A stretch of 64,000 nucleotides of DNA from RUG100 sp034927505 (GTDB lineage: Bacteria > Bacillota > Clostridia > Peptostreptococcales > Anaerovoracaceae): NCBI GenBank assembly GCA_034927505.1, contig JAYFPY010000010.1:62001-126000 (forward strand). The letters are read 5' to 3'. The notes under the pieces were generated by a model. It worked only from the letters and a program-made list of their open reading frames with translations, was not told the origin of the DNA and made no database searches. The position numbers and the translations under genes are program-made. Each line of letters starts with the position of its first letter. Positions within the stretch are counted from its first letter, which is position 1. Shown piece by piece: positions 45,601-52,666 of this stretch.

Positions 45601-47012
45601 CTTTCTCCCGTCTTAAGGCCGTTGTTCTTTCCTGTAATGGTCAGCTTCGTTCCTGAAACGTCGGCTGTATATCCGCCGGCGTAGGAAGTACTGTCACGAA
45701 GTGATCCTTCCAGCTGTCCGGCAAAAGTCATGTCCCGTCCTACGGATGGATATACCACATCTGTCCCGTCCGTATATGCGGTATTTTCTCTGACGCCTAT
45801 TATCTGCGGCGTCACGGCCGACATGTTGCCTTTCAAAACTGTTGTACTGAAATCCACGGTATACGTCACATCTTTAGAAGTGTCCAGCAGGGCATTGCCC
45901 ACATCGGTGCCCTGTCTTATCAGTGAAACATCCACGTCATACACTCTGCCGTATGTGGCGTCTGTGGCACCGTCAGTTGTCGCTTCTTCCGCCGTTTTAT
46001 ATACCTTGCCCTTAGCGGCGCTATAAAATCCGGATATAGCCTGGGCCGCCTGGTTCTGTACCGGATCCTGTGAATTCTCGTCAAAAGCCTTGCCCTGCAG
46101 ATACGGCTGATACGCCGCTGTCGATTCTGCCTTGAAAGTCGGCGGCTTTGTTGAATGACTGCTCGCACTTACAGCAGTTGATTCGCCCAGATCTGCCGCA
46201 TTCTCATCGTATACCCATACGGAAACATCCGGCGTATAAGTCGTACCGTTGACCTGCCACCCATTGTTGATATTTATATCTCTCGTATATTCTCCCGGAA
46301 GTGTCCCCACTTTGGTCCTTCCTGTCAGATACACATAATTGTCGTCCCAGGTTATACTCGCTGCGCCCTGACCTGTTGTCATTTCACTGAGCCATCCATA
46401 TGTGTTGGCTGTATATGTCAGTTCAGGAGAGTCGTTTGTTCCTCCTGAAGCAACCACAAATTTCGGCAGTTTGTATTTATAACATACCCAGACATCGTTG
46501 TATTTGGCGCTCGCCCCTTTGATTATGTTTATGCCAACTTTGGTGCTCAGTCCGGCATTGCTGTTGGACTTCATGTGATATGTGTTGTCTGCATCTTTCT
46601 CTACGCCTGTTGTCATGCTCACTGCAACGACCTTCAGGCCCTTTGCAGGATCCGCATCTTCTTTTGCCGATGCTGCTTTGCCCGACTTCTTTTCGCCGGC
46701 ATTTTCAGCAGCTTTTTTCAACTGATCATTTGAATTTGACGTATCTTTTGCTTCATCAGATTTTTCATCAGTTTTTTCACCGGCATCTTTATTGACATCA
46801 CCGTTATCGATCTGCTCGTCTGTCGATACAGTCCCGGTCTGTTCCTGCACAGTTGTTTCCTCGCTTTGTGCCGTCTGGCTCTCTGCCGTCGTTCCTCCGT
46901 CTTCAGCGCTGACTCCCGGCATCAGACCGGGCATCATACTCAGCGTCACAGCTGCTGCCAGAAAGAGCATCAATATAAATTTTGATTTTTTGATTTTTTT
47001 CTGTTTTCGCAT
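42618..47012 (-). CDS. large cell-wall-anchored surface protein with SdrD B-like domain
   Basis: This 1464-residue exported protein starts MRKQKKIKKSK with a long signal peptide ending near GVSAEDGG. A Ser/Thr/Glu/Lys-rich linker (about 40-120) follows, then a very long region of beta-rich repeats without a recognised enzyme motif. An SdrD_B/Cna_B-like domain spans about 1231-1400 (GTVWVDLNGDGKRNSDEP, GTVTTDSEGKYRFDMVP). The end is a Gly/Asp-rich spacer, a sorting-type motif KVTKTGD (about 1427-1433), a hydrophobic span and FRRKK. The motif is a variant of LPXTG with the KTGD core. No sortase gene is nearby. It is second in an operon, 15 bases behind the Ig/FN3 protein gene. Confidence 0.85.
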   Translation of the reverse strand: MRKQKKIKKSKFILMLFLAAAVTLSMMPGLMPGVSAEDGGTTAESQTAQSEETTVQEQTGTVSTDEQIDNGDVNKDAGEKTDEKSDEAKDTSNSNDQLKKAAENAGEKKSGKAASAKEDADPAKGLKVVAVSMTTGVEKDADNTYHMKSNSNAGLSTKVGINIIKGASAKYNDVWVCYKYKLPKFVVASGGTNDSPELTYTANTYGWLSEMTTGQGAASITWDDNYVYLTGRTKVGTLPGEYTRDININNGWQVNGTTYTPDVSVWVYDENAADLGESTAVSASSHSTKPPTFKAESTAAYQPYLQGKAFDENSQDPVQNQAAQAISGFYSAAKGKVYKTAEEATTDGATDATYGRVYDVDVSLIRQGTDVGNALLDTSKDVTYTVDFSTTVLKGNMSAVTPQIIGVRENTAYTDGTDVVYPSVGRDMTFAGQLEGSLRDSTSYAGGYTADVSGTKLTITGKNNGLKTGESGAYRSKQTGTYPCAYAQIFVPLSTDPNSQDYYDATGNNPNQLQLNCQVTEAKYTPLGGTEETYTSKEGEHDFKVAIAQRDPKLGGGIYDSGTTSWTNASGTGAADGHTATLGQKNLVFNSNVTNGTREDDYKAIAMNYMQLFDTSKLEVTGQVSVTNTGYADRSVLYVAMNRGTSGYGWSDDKDIRTHEMSVAKMSDSKFTCYTDMSDIPSNEICVGVIVEFRGGKTGTDDGDKIVSTALKVKDDVSFIGETAIAVPSYQVWWSKGKNFAGKDDYMNYEPGSYLGGGPAEANKADVEMGAAYENPAKTYIPDLYNKTTGDYTTAAGEQANAGRSVGNTVVIMGYKFSYTSFVNMNGDDLVDTYKAGEQVNSSSFPITAGYRQIDKVFKFKTDWGASEENDPNSTFNFTYTHAAASDEGAKIIPTGDIYLYKKDEASGKWVKYSPGAGADTEPAVSGTFDDNGNRTDITGTGWVKDGNSWKIDFSIVGEGEWAIAYSCLAGDGLDPDTDPINNAYDCTGSISLRASKDNNMMVPQGGVSERDNIVNPQGLYSYKKEVKNIVAPGESIAYTITAGAEKTDLKDYFLLDILPFNGDGRGTKMDGSYTFTDNELTVNAYSGKKTSVDMYYSTDEGVRTDASGKLKDASQFITGTGASKQMAWTPADGGSFGGGTWHKAEKTVSADGHTITYSVKASDKDKRPTAFFLYGTLGGSERVTANVNLTAKDNEAGNLYYNDSSFSSPSMLLDTFVAKEALVTIATREMKGTVWVDLNGDGKRNSDEPLVKGAKVVLHSGDPSAVGKTASAKNAVPWDTSVVNENALGEPYGTVTTDSEGKYRFDMVPFDNDAYYVTLESSSGFDISQYSLTEYKASGIDETLNSDFSPILSEQKLTKGVSDRTEYKSFKDLDVTAGDGDISKEQDAGLLDVNHLWDDYDEGDNDTGEKGGDGNGNGDKKGKAGKVTKTGDDSSMSIAALMMLLAAGTATGSYFFRRKKIEK

Positions 47013-47027
47013 CTCTCTTCCCCCATC

Positions 47028-48605
47028 TTACCTTTTAATACTCTTTATCTTTGAATAGCTTCCGTATACAACGGCTTTCCCGCCGACGTTCCTGTAAGCT
47101 TTCACTTTATAGTAATACTTCTTGCCTTTTTTCAGTTTCTTGTTCATCCATGATATGGTCTTTCCTTTTTTCACTGTTTTCACCAGTTTGTATTTGCCCT
47201 TCTTCGATTTGGCTCTGTACACTTTGTAGCCCGAAGATCCGCTTACGCCTGACCATTTCACCTTCACTGCGTATTTTCCTTTTTTGTATAGCTTTATTTT
47301 ATCAATGCCGCCGAGGAGCGGTTTTGCACTGACAGATGACGACATCCCGCTGAGCAGCCGGCTGCTGTCATCCAGATCTCTGAAAGCCATTACTGTATAT
47401 GAGTATTCGGCCCCGGTCGTCAATCCAACATTGGTGAACCCGGCGCTGGCGCCGTTCATGATAGTTTTGATCTGTTTATATGTCCCCGCAGCACTGTCAT
47501 ATCCGTATATCATGTATCCGGTGGCTCCGTTCACAGCATCCCATGAAAGATCTATGGAATTGAACGTTCCCGAATACGCTTTGACATTGGCAGGTGCCAG
47601 AGGTCCGACTTTGATCCTGACGATGGACGAATCCACTTTCTTCACAGAATTCGATACTTCGCAGAAATAATATCTGTCTCCGACTTCAGATGTGAGCGGC
47701 GTATATGTCGACTTTGTGGCATTGGAGATCTCTGATGCTCCTTTGACCTCATTTACATCATTTGAATACCACTGATAATCCAGACCGCTGCCCCCGGCTA
47801 TGACCGATATCTCCTTTGCCGTTTCGCCCTGAAGATATGTGGCGTCGCCTGCGGCATCAGTTTTGATGAACGGCGCCGCATATGATATCGCTGCACTTGA
47901 TGCAGCAGCCCCGGCCTTGTCCGTTACGGTCGCATCTGTTCCCGAAGTTCCTATCTTGCCGTCTTCCGGATCGGCAACCATTTCATCTCCAGTCATATTG
48001 ATGCTGCCTGCAATGATACCCGGATTACCGCTGTCCGCAATGCCAACTACTTTCCCTGTGCCGTAACCCAGAGCCGTTTTCAGCTCCTGCCCGGATGCGT
48101 TTATGCCATTGGCCTTTCCTGTCCCTGTAACAGACGCATATGTCACAGATATTTTTCCGCCGGTCTTTATTCCGTATGACCCTGCCCCGGTGCCTGTCGC
48201 AGAAACCGTTCCGCCTGTTATGACAAATGACCCTGTCGTGTTTATACCTGTATCGGTCCCGGATACCGCAAGACTGGATCCTGCTTCTCCGGTCACTGTT
48301 ACATTTCCATCAACTTTGAATGCGGTTTTTTCTGCTGTCGCAGTACTGAAACTGTTGGCCCCGCGAAGTGTGACATTAAGATCGCCGTTGGCCTCTATGA
48401 GCGTGTCCGCTGACGGCGCATAGTTTTCCAGGATAAGCCGCCCGTTGGAAAAGCTGCCCTTATGATCTTCGAAGTAGCCGCTTACTTCAGTTCCGTTGAC
48501 CGTTACTTTCGTAGCCGCAGTTCCCGGCGCAGCAAAAACAGCCATTGGCGCCATGGCAACGGCAACAACAGCAGCTAATACAAAAGCTAATAATTTCTTT
48601 CTCAT
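47028..48605 (-). CDS. secreted protein with beta-helix-like, Ig-like and FN3 domains
   Basis: This 525-residue protein has a signal peptide (MRKKLLAFVLAAVVAVAMAPMAVFA). The region 30-250 is rich in Gly/Thr/Ser/Val in repeating strands (SLAVSGTDTGINTTGSFVI), like a right-handed beta-helix. An Ig-like domain follows (LDYQWYSNDV), then two fibronectin III domains, the second ending in a very basic repeat (KKLKKGKKYYYKVKAY). The last domain is closely similar to the FN3 repeats of the S8 protease at 7803-10436. There is no anchor motif. Its promoter at 48678-48706 also serves the large anchored protein downstream. Confidence 0.8.
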   Translation of the reverse strand: MRKKLLAFVLAAVVAVAMAPMAVFAAPGTAATKVTVNGTEVSGYFEDHKGSFSNGRLILENYAPSADTLIEANGDLNVTLRGANSFSTATAEKTAFKVDGNVTVTGEAGSSLAVSGTDTGINTTGSFVITGGTVSATGTGAGSYGIKTGGKISVTYASVTGTGKANGINASGQELKTALGYGTGKVVGIADSGNPGIIAGSINMTGDEMVADPEDGKIGTSGTDATVTDKAGAAASSAAISYAAPFIKTDAAGDATYLQGETAKEISVIAGGSGLDYQWYSNDVNEVKGASEISNATKSTYTPLTSEVGDRYYFCEVSNSVKKVDSSIVRIKVGPLAPANVKAYSGTFNSIDLSWDAVNGATGYMIYGYDSAAGTYKQIKTIMNGASAGFTNVGLTTGAEYSYTVMAFRDLDDSSRLLSGMSSSVSAKPLLGGIDKIKLYKKGKYAVKVKWSGVSGSSGYKVYRAKSKKGKYKLVKTVKKGKTISWMNKKLKKGKKYYYKVKAYRNVGGKAVVYGSYSKIKSIKR

Positions 48606-48661
48606 ATTATCTAACCCTCCCCTGTAATATAGAATATTCCTTTGATTATTTGATCTCTGAA

Positions 48662-48735
48662 TATTTGCATCACTCTAATTTTACTCCTGCATTAGTGATT
48701 TGTCAAATATTTGCAGTGCCACTGTCCTATTTGCA
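48662..48735. repeat. three direct TATTTGCA repeats (candidate operator array)
   Basis: TATTTGCA occurs at 48662-48669, 48708-48715 and 48728-48735. The last two are identical over ten bases (TATTTGCAGT) and lie exactly 20 bases apart, two helical turns. They flank or sit beside the surface-operon promoter and lie upstream of the divergent sensor gene. A regulator-binding role is inferred. Confidence 0.45.
48678..48706 (-). promoter_or_regulatory. sigma-A promoter of the surface-protein operon
   Basis: The minus strand carries TTGACA (48706-48701), a 17-base spacer and TAAAAT (48683-48678). It gives a leader of about 65 bases before the start at 48605. Confidence 0.75.
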
Positions 48736-48839
48736 GTTTTGGTTTTTCTATTAAGTAAACTATGCAATAGCTCTCTAATTGTGGTAAAATATTAATTGAT
48801 ATCAACATTTCATCTTATTAGGGTATGGGGGCGAAAGTT

Positions 48840-50696
48840 ATGTCGGCATCAATATCGGACCGAATCAAACGGGTTGGACTATGGCTAATGATCTGCATTA
48901 TTGCAGCATCATTCTGTTTTTCTACGCATTCTAATGTTTATGCAAAAGACAAAGTCATCAAGGTCGGGTATTTTCAGTATGCCGGATATCAGGAATCGAC
49001 CGATGATTACAAATACGGTTATAATTATGAATATCTGCAGCAAATAGCTCAATACAACAACTGGGAACTGGAATTCAAAGACGAAAGTTACAGCCAATGC
49101 ATCACCGATCTGAAGAACGGCGACATTGACATAATGGGCTGCGTTTTCAAAACATCTGCCAGGCAGGATCATTTTGCTTTTCCGGATTATAACTGCGGAT
49201 ACGAGAGTCTCTCCCTTTATGTCAGCCGGGACAAAGATATGGCCTATAACGATTACTCTGCCATGAATGGTATGAAAGTCGGATATCTGAAGGGATCCAA
49301 GAACTACAGCGACATGAAAAAATTCTGCAGCAAGCATAATATCGATTTCAGTTCAGTAGCCCTGGATTCAGTTGATGATATCTGCAGCGGAATAAAGAGC
49401 GGACGTATTGATGCCGGCCTGCTTGGCGGAGTGATAAACCGCACCGATTTGAAATCAGTTGCTCAGTTTGCACTGCAGCCCTTTTATTTTGTCACATCTA
49501 AAAACAATACCGAAGTCCTTTCCGGGCTCAATGATGCTATGGGTCAAATAAAAGCAAACGATCCAAACTGCGAAAGCGACCTCAGATCGAAATATCTGAA
49601 TGCAGATTCACTGCCCCTGGTCCTCACCAAAAGCGAACAGGATTATGTAAATGATTTGGACCACAGTATCACTGTCGTATACAACGATGATCTGCCGCCT
49701 ATTGCGATGACCAGCAGCAGCGGTGATTTTGACGGCATTTCCAGTGATGTTTTCAAAATCATTTCCAAAGAAACCGGCCTCAGATTTAAATTTGTGAGCC
49801 TGCCCAGCAGCGATGAATGTATGCGCTATTTGAATTCACACAAAAACTGCATAGCAGCAAATTTCTGCTTTGATTACAACTATGCCGGGCAGCACGACCT
49901 CGCTCTTACACAGGCCTATATCGATACGCCTATGGCTATGGTAGAAAAGAAACGTTCAGGAAAAGCGGCCGGATCCGACAGAATAGCAATAACAGACCTT
50001 ATGGGTACATATAAATATATCAGCGAGAAAAACAACGATAAGATCCTTACATATAATTCAGTAGAAGGATGCCTCGACTCGGTCAAGAGTGGAAAAGCCA
50101 AAAAAGCTATTATTACTTCATATGCAGCCGACTATTATCTCAATGGGCGAAAATACAAGGATCTTGAATGCATAACCGTACCGGACAACGGTATTTCAAT
50201 ATGCGCAGCAATGAGCGGCAACTGTAACGGCACGCTTAAAAGCATCATGGAAAAATCCGTCAGATCCATTACAGAAAATCAACGCAATGACATAATAATA
50301 AATAATACTATGAGTTCACAGTCCATGTCCCTTTCCACTCTAATAGACAGGATGCCTGTATGGATGATCCTTCTCGTATTTTTGATTTTTATTGCATGTA
50401 TAATAATGCTCCTCCTGCTCCTTTACATGAAAAAACGCTCCGCCAACAGTATGGAACGGCTTCTATGCAACGACAGGATGACAGGTCTTTACACGAAATA
50501 CGGATTTGATAAAAAAGCTTTGTCATTGATGGACAGCTTTTCATCACAGGATTTCACTGTTGTAGATATGGATATAATCGATTTCAGAGAATACAATCTT
50601 ATGTATGGCTACGAAGAAGGAGACGCCCTTCTTGAATACTTGTCCCGCCATATCATAGAAGCTTTGAAAAAGGATGAGATCGCATGCCATATTTAA
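48840..50696 (+). CDS. periplasmic-sensor GGDEF protein, N-terminal part cut by an in-frame stop
   Basis: From ATG 48840 (GGGGG nine bases upstream) this part encodes 618 residues: a signal anchor (VGLWLMICIIAASFCF), a first SBP_bac_3-like binding domain (about 40-250), a second one (about 255-490), a membrane span (WMILLVFLIFIACIIMLLLLLYM, about 500-525) and the first half of a GGDEF domain (DRMTGLYTKYGFDKKA...). It stops at TAA 50694-50696, exactly where the GGDEF signature should begin; the same frame continues after it with GDHF and a full EAL domain. I read it as one ancestral gene of about 957 codons broken by one nonsense codon, unless the stop is read through or is a sequencing error. 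Confidence 0.8.
   Translation: MSASISDRIKRVGLWLMICIIAASFCFSTHSNVYAKDKVIKVGYFQYAGYQESTDDYKYGYNYEYLQQIAQYNNWELEFKDESYSQCITDLKNGDIDIMGCVFKTSARQDHFAFPDYNCGYESLSLYVSRDKDMAYNDYSAMNGMKVGYLKGSKNYSDMKKFCSKHNIDFSSVALDSVDDICSGIKSGRIDAGLLGGVINRTDLKSVAQFALQPFYFVTSKNNTEVLSGLNDAMGQIKANDPNCESDLRSKYLNADSLPLVLTKSEQDYVNDLDHSITVVYNDDLPPIAMTSSSGDFDGISSDVFKIISKETGLRFKFVSLPSSDECMRYLNSHKNCIAANFCFDYNYAGQHDLALTQAYIDTPMAMVEKKRSGKAAGSDRIAITDLMGTYKYISEKNNDKILTYNSVEGCLDSVKSGKAKKAIITSYAADYYLNGRKYKDLECITVPDNGISICAAMSGNCNGTLKSIMEKSVRSITENQRNDIIINNTMSSQSMSLSTLIDRMPVWMILLVFLIFIACIIMLLLLLYMKKRSANSMERLLCNDRMTGLYTKYGFDKKALSLMDSFSSQDFTVVDMDIIDFREYNLMYGYEEGDALLEYLSRHIIEALKKDEIACHI
50694..50696 (+). other. in-frame TAA at the GGDEF motif
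   Basis: Reading in one frame: Cys-His-Ile-TAA-Gly-Asp-His-Phe-Gln-Phe-Leu-Ile. The following codons are in phase with the EAL domain, so this is a nonsense codon and not a frameshift. A Ser codon TCA or a Glu/Gln codon would need only one base change, and HISGDHF would be a normal degenerate GGDEF site. Confidence 0.85.
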
Positions 50697-50714
50697 GGCG
50701 ACCATTTTCAATTT

Positions 50715-51713
50715 TTGATAAACCAAAGTATAGATCAGGTCAAAAAAAGACTTGTTGCGAAATTTGATCTGTCCATAAAGAGTGGAAAAAACGTTTCTGT
50801 ATCTCTTGCATATGGGTTGTGCCGCGTGGATGACAGACATGCTGACATTAATATCGTATGTGACAAAGCCATGGCTGCAAAGGCTCTTTGCAAGACCCGC
50901 GGAGACAAGCATTACGGTATATTCGACAAAGAAGTCGATGAGTACTACAAACGTGAAAAAGTACTGATAAGCGAAGCTGAACGTGGTATGGACAACGGGG
51001 AATTCATAGCATATCTGCAGCCAAAATTCGATGTTATTACCGGTAAAGTCGTCGGTGCAGAAGCACTGGCAAGATGGCTCAGGCCCGATGGGACTCTGAT
51101 CATGCCGGGAGAATTCATCCGGCCTATGGAAGATCACAGAATGATAACCCATCTGGATATGTGTATGCTTGAAAATGTATGCGCTTTCCTCCGAAATATA
51201 ATAGATGCGGGGATCGAACCTGTGACAGTTTCAACTAATTTTTCCAGGCTGAATACATACACCAGCGACTTTGTCTCCGAATTATCGGCAGCCGCAGATA
51301 AATATGACATACCGCATGATCTCATAGAAGTAGAACTGACTGAAACAGCCTTAGAACTGGATAAGATGACCGTCATAGACATTATGGCCAAGATCCACAA
51401 CGCCGGATTCCGCATCGCTTTGGATGATTTCGGCAGCGGTTATTCATCTTTCAATATGATATGTGACGGCAGCTTTGATGTTATCAAAATCGACAAAAGC
51501 ATGATCGATGACATTGCATCCAGTGAAAAGGCAAGTTTTTTGATCGAAAGTATCATTAATATCGCCAGAAGACTTGGAATGGAAGTTGTCGCAGAAGGCG
51601 TTGAGACATCTGAACAGATGGATGTTTTACATAATGCGGGATGCGACACCGTCCAGGGATTCTACACATCCCCTCCTGTGCCTGAAGACGATTTTATCGC
51701 ATTTTTAAAATAA
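50715..51713 (+). CDS. EAL-domain c-di-GMP phosphodiesterase part, downstream of the in-frame stop
   Basis: About 333 codons, open from the in-frame TAA; the first possible start is a TTG at 50715, without a Shine-Dalgarno. It holds the rest of the GGDEF domain and an EAL domain (about 270 residues). The catalytic set for c-di-GMP hydrolysis looks complete: EALARW, the Asn in STNFSRLN, ELTET, DDFGSGYSSF, the Lys in IKIDKSM, AEGVET and VQGFY. In frame with the upstream sensor part, it would have been a membrane-bound phosphodiesterase responding to two extracellular binding domains. Whether it is made today depends on read-through or an internal start. Confidence 0.75.
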   Translation: MINQSIDQVKKRLVAKFDLSIKSGKNVSVSLAYGLCRVDDRHADINIVCDKAMAAKALCKTRGDKHYGIFDKEVDEYYKREKVLISEAERGMDNGEFIAYLQPKFDVITGKVVGAEALARWLRPDGTLIMPGEFIRPMEDHRMITHLDMCMLENVCAFLRNIIDAGIEPVTVSTNFSRLNTYTSDFVSELSAAADKYDIPHDLIEVELTETALELDKMTVIDIMAKIHNAGFRIALDDFGSGYSSFNMICDGSFDVIKIDKSMIDDIASSEKASFLIESIINIARRLGMEVVAEGVETSEQMDVLHNAGCDTVQGFYTSPPVPEDDFIAFLK

Positions 51714-51752
51714 CAACCGGTGCCTCTTTCAAATGAATATATCGATTAAAAA

Positions 51753-51828
51753 TGGTGGAGCATAGGGGGATCGAACCCCTGGCCTCCAGATTGCGAACCT
51801 GGCGCTCTCCCGGCTGAGCTAATGCCCC
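51753..51828 (-). tRNA. tRNA-Ala (anticodon CGC)
   Basis: This 76-base gene folds into a full cloverleaf. The acceptor stem is GGGGCAT/ATGCTCC with the G3-U70 wobble that identifies alanine tRNAs. The anticodon loop TTCGCAA gives CGC, which reads GCG. The T-arm is AGGGG-TTCGATC-CCCCT, and CCA is encoded. It lies downstream of the toxin gene on the same strand. Confidence 0.95.
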
Positions 51829-51883
51829 ACAACGCATTTATTATATAATCTGCGTCGTCATCTTTCAAGAGTTTTCATCTGAT

Positions 51884-52219
51884 TCAAGTCAGGTCCAGCT
51901 TGCGAAATATTTCATCCATATTTCGTTTACCATATATTATCCTTGTGATATAAATAATCTCCCCTGTAAAATCAGGAAGATAGTACATAATATAATTATC
52001 CACTATCTTCTTCCTCACTTCTGTACCCGGTAAATATTCATTGACCACAGGAGAGCCGCTTTCCGGAAATGATCCCACTTCTTCAATGGATTCCTGTAAA
52101 AGATCCACAAAATCTGCTGCTGCCTGTGGCTTTGATAATTCTAATGCAATATAAGAAACAATGCCATCCAAGTCAGCCTCTGCTTTTTGTGTGAGCTGAT
52201 ACTTGAATTTAGACTCCAT
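51884..52219 (-). CDS. RelE/ParE-family toxin
   Basis: This 111-residue protein has the RelE/ParE fold pattern: N-terminal QLTQKAEADLDGIVSYI helix, a central QESIEEVGSFPESGSP segment and C-terminal strands (VDNYIMYYLPD, IIYITRIIYGKR). ParE toxins poison gyrase and RelE types cleave mRNA; which applies here cannot be told. It overlaps the antitoxin gene by 11 bases, the usual coupling. Confidence 0.88.
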   Translation of the reverse strand: MESKFKYQLTQKAEADLDGIVSYIALELSKPQAAADFVDLLQESIEEVGSFPESGSPVVNEYLPGTEVRKKIVDNYIMYYLPDFTGEIIYITRIIYGKRNMDEIFRKLDLT

Positions 52220-52466
52220 ATTTAGTCCTTATATTTTTGATTGCTGTATCTCCATCAACAGTTCGTCCGTTTTTGATATCTTCCAAGCCTTCCATCACAG
52301 TTTTCGCTTCATACATTTTCTGCATCGTTTTTTCGTAATACTCGATATCCATAACAACTAAGCGGCCATATCCATTCTTTGTGACATAGACCGGCCCCTC
52401 TTCCTCCGCACAACGGCGTTCAACTTCAACTGTGTTCTTTAAATCTCTCATAGGAATGATCTGCAT
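52209..52466 (-). CDS. Phd/YefM-family antitoxin
   Basis: This 85-residue protein has the Phd/YefM N-terminal DNA-binding domain (IIPMRDLKNTVEVERRC, VYVTKNGYGRLVVMDIEYYE) and a C-terminal tail that would bind the toxin. It is expected to repress its own promoter with the toxin. GGAAGAAGG precedes the ATG, and an inverted repeat overlaps the promoter. Confidence 0.88.
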   Translation of the reverse strand: MQIIPMRDLKNTVEVERRCAEEEGPVYVTKNGYGRLVVMDIEYYEKTMQKMYEAKTVMEGLEDIKNGRTVDGDTAIKNIRTKYGV

Positions 52467-52483
52467 GATATCACCTTCTTCCT

Positions 52484-52521
52484 TGTGGCTATATTATACC
52501 TCATATTAAGCCACAGCTCAA
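52484..52521 (-). promoter_or_regulatory. toxin-antitoxin promoter and operator
   Basis: TTGAGC (52521-52516), a 17-base spacer and TATAAT (52498-52493) are on the minus strand. A dyad TGTGGCT (52484-52490) / AGCCACA (52509-52515) brackets the -10, the expected autorepression operator of a Phd-type antitoxin. Confidence 0.7.
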
Positions 52522-52545
52522 GACGTATTCGTTTTTACGTCACAT

Positions 52546-52570
52546 CCAAAAAGAACTCGCCATGCGAGTC
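52546..52570 (-). terminator. intrinsic terminator after rlmD
   Basis: On the minus strand GACTCGC-ATG-GCGAGTT is followed by CTTTTT, about 100 bases beyond the methyltransferase stop. Confidence 0.65.
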
Positions 52571-52666
52571 CTTCCGGTTTGTAAAATGAATGAGAGGATT
52601 GAGATGTTATGAATAAGAATTAATTATCTTATGGGCCTATATTAACCCGGCTTCCTTAAAAGCATC

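Noticed and set aside
50690..50720. Frameshift as the cause of the GGDEF-EAL split
   Set aside because: The codons before and after the TAA are in one frame and both give sensible GGDEF-domain sequence, so it is a nonsense codon.
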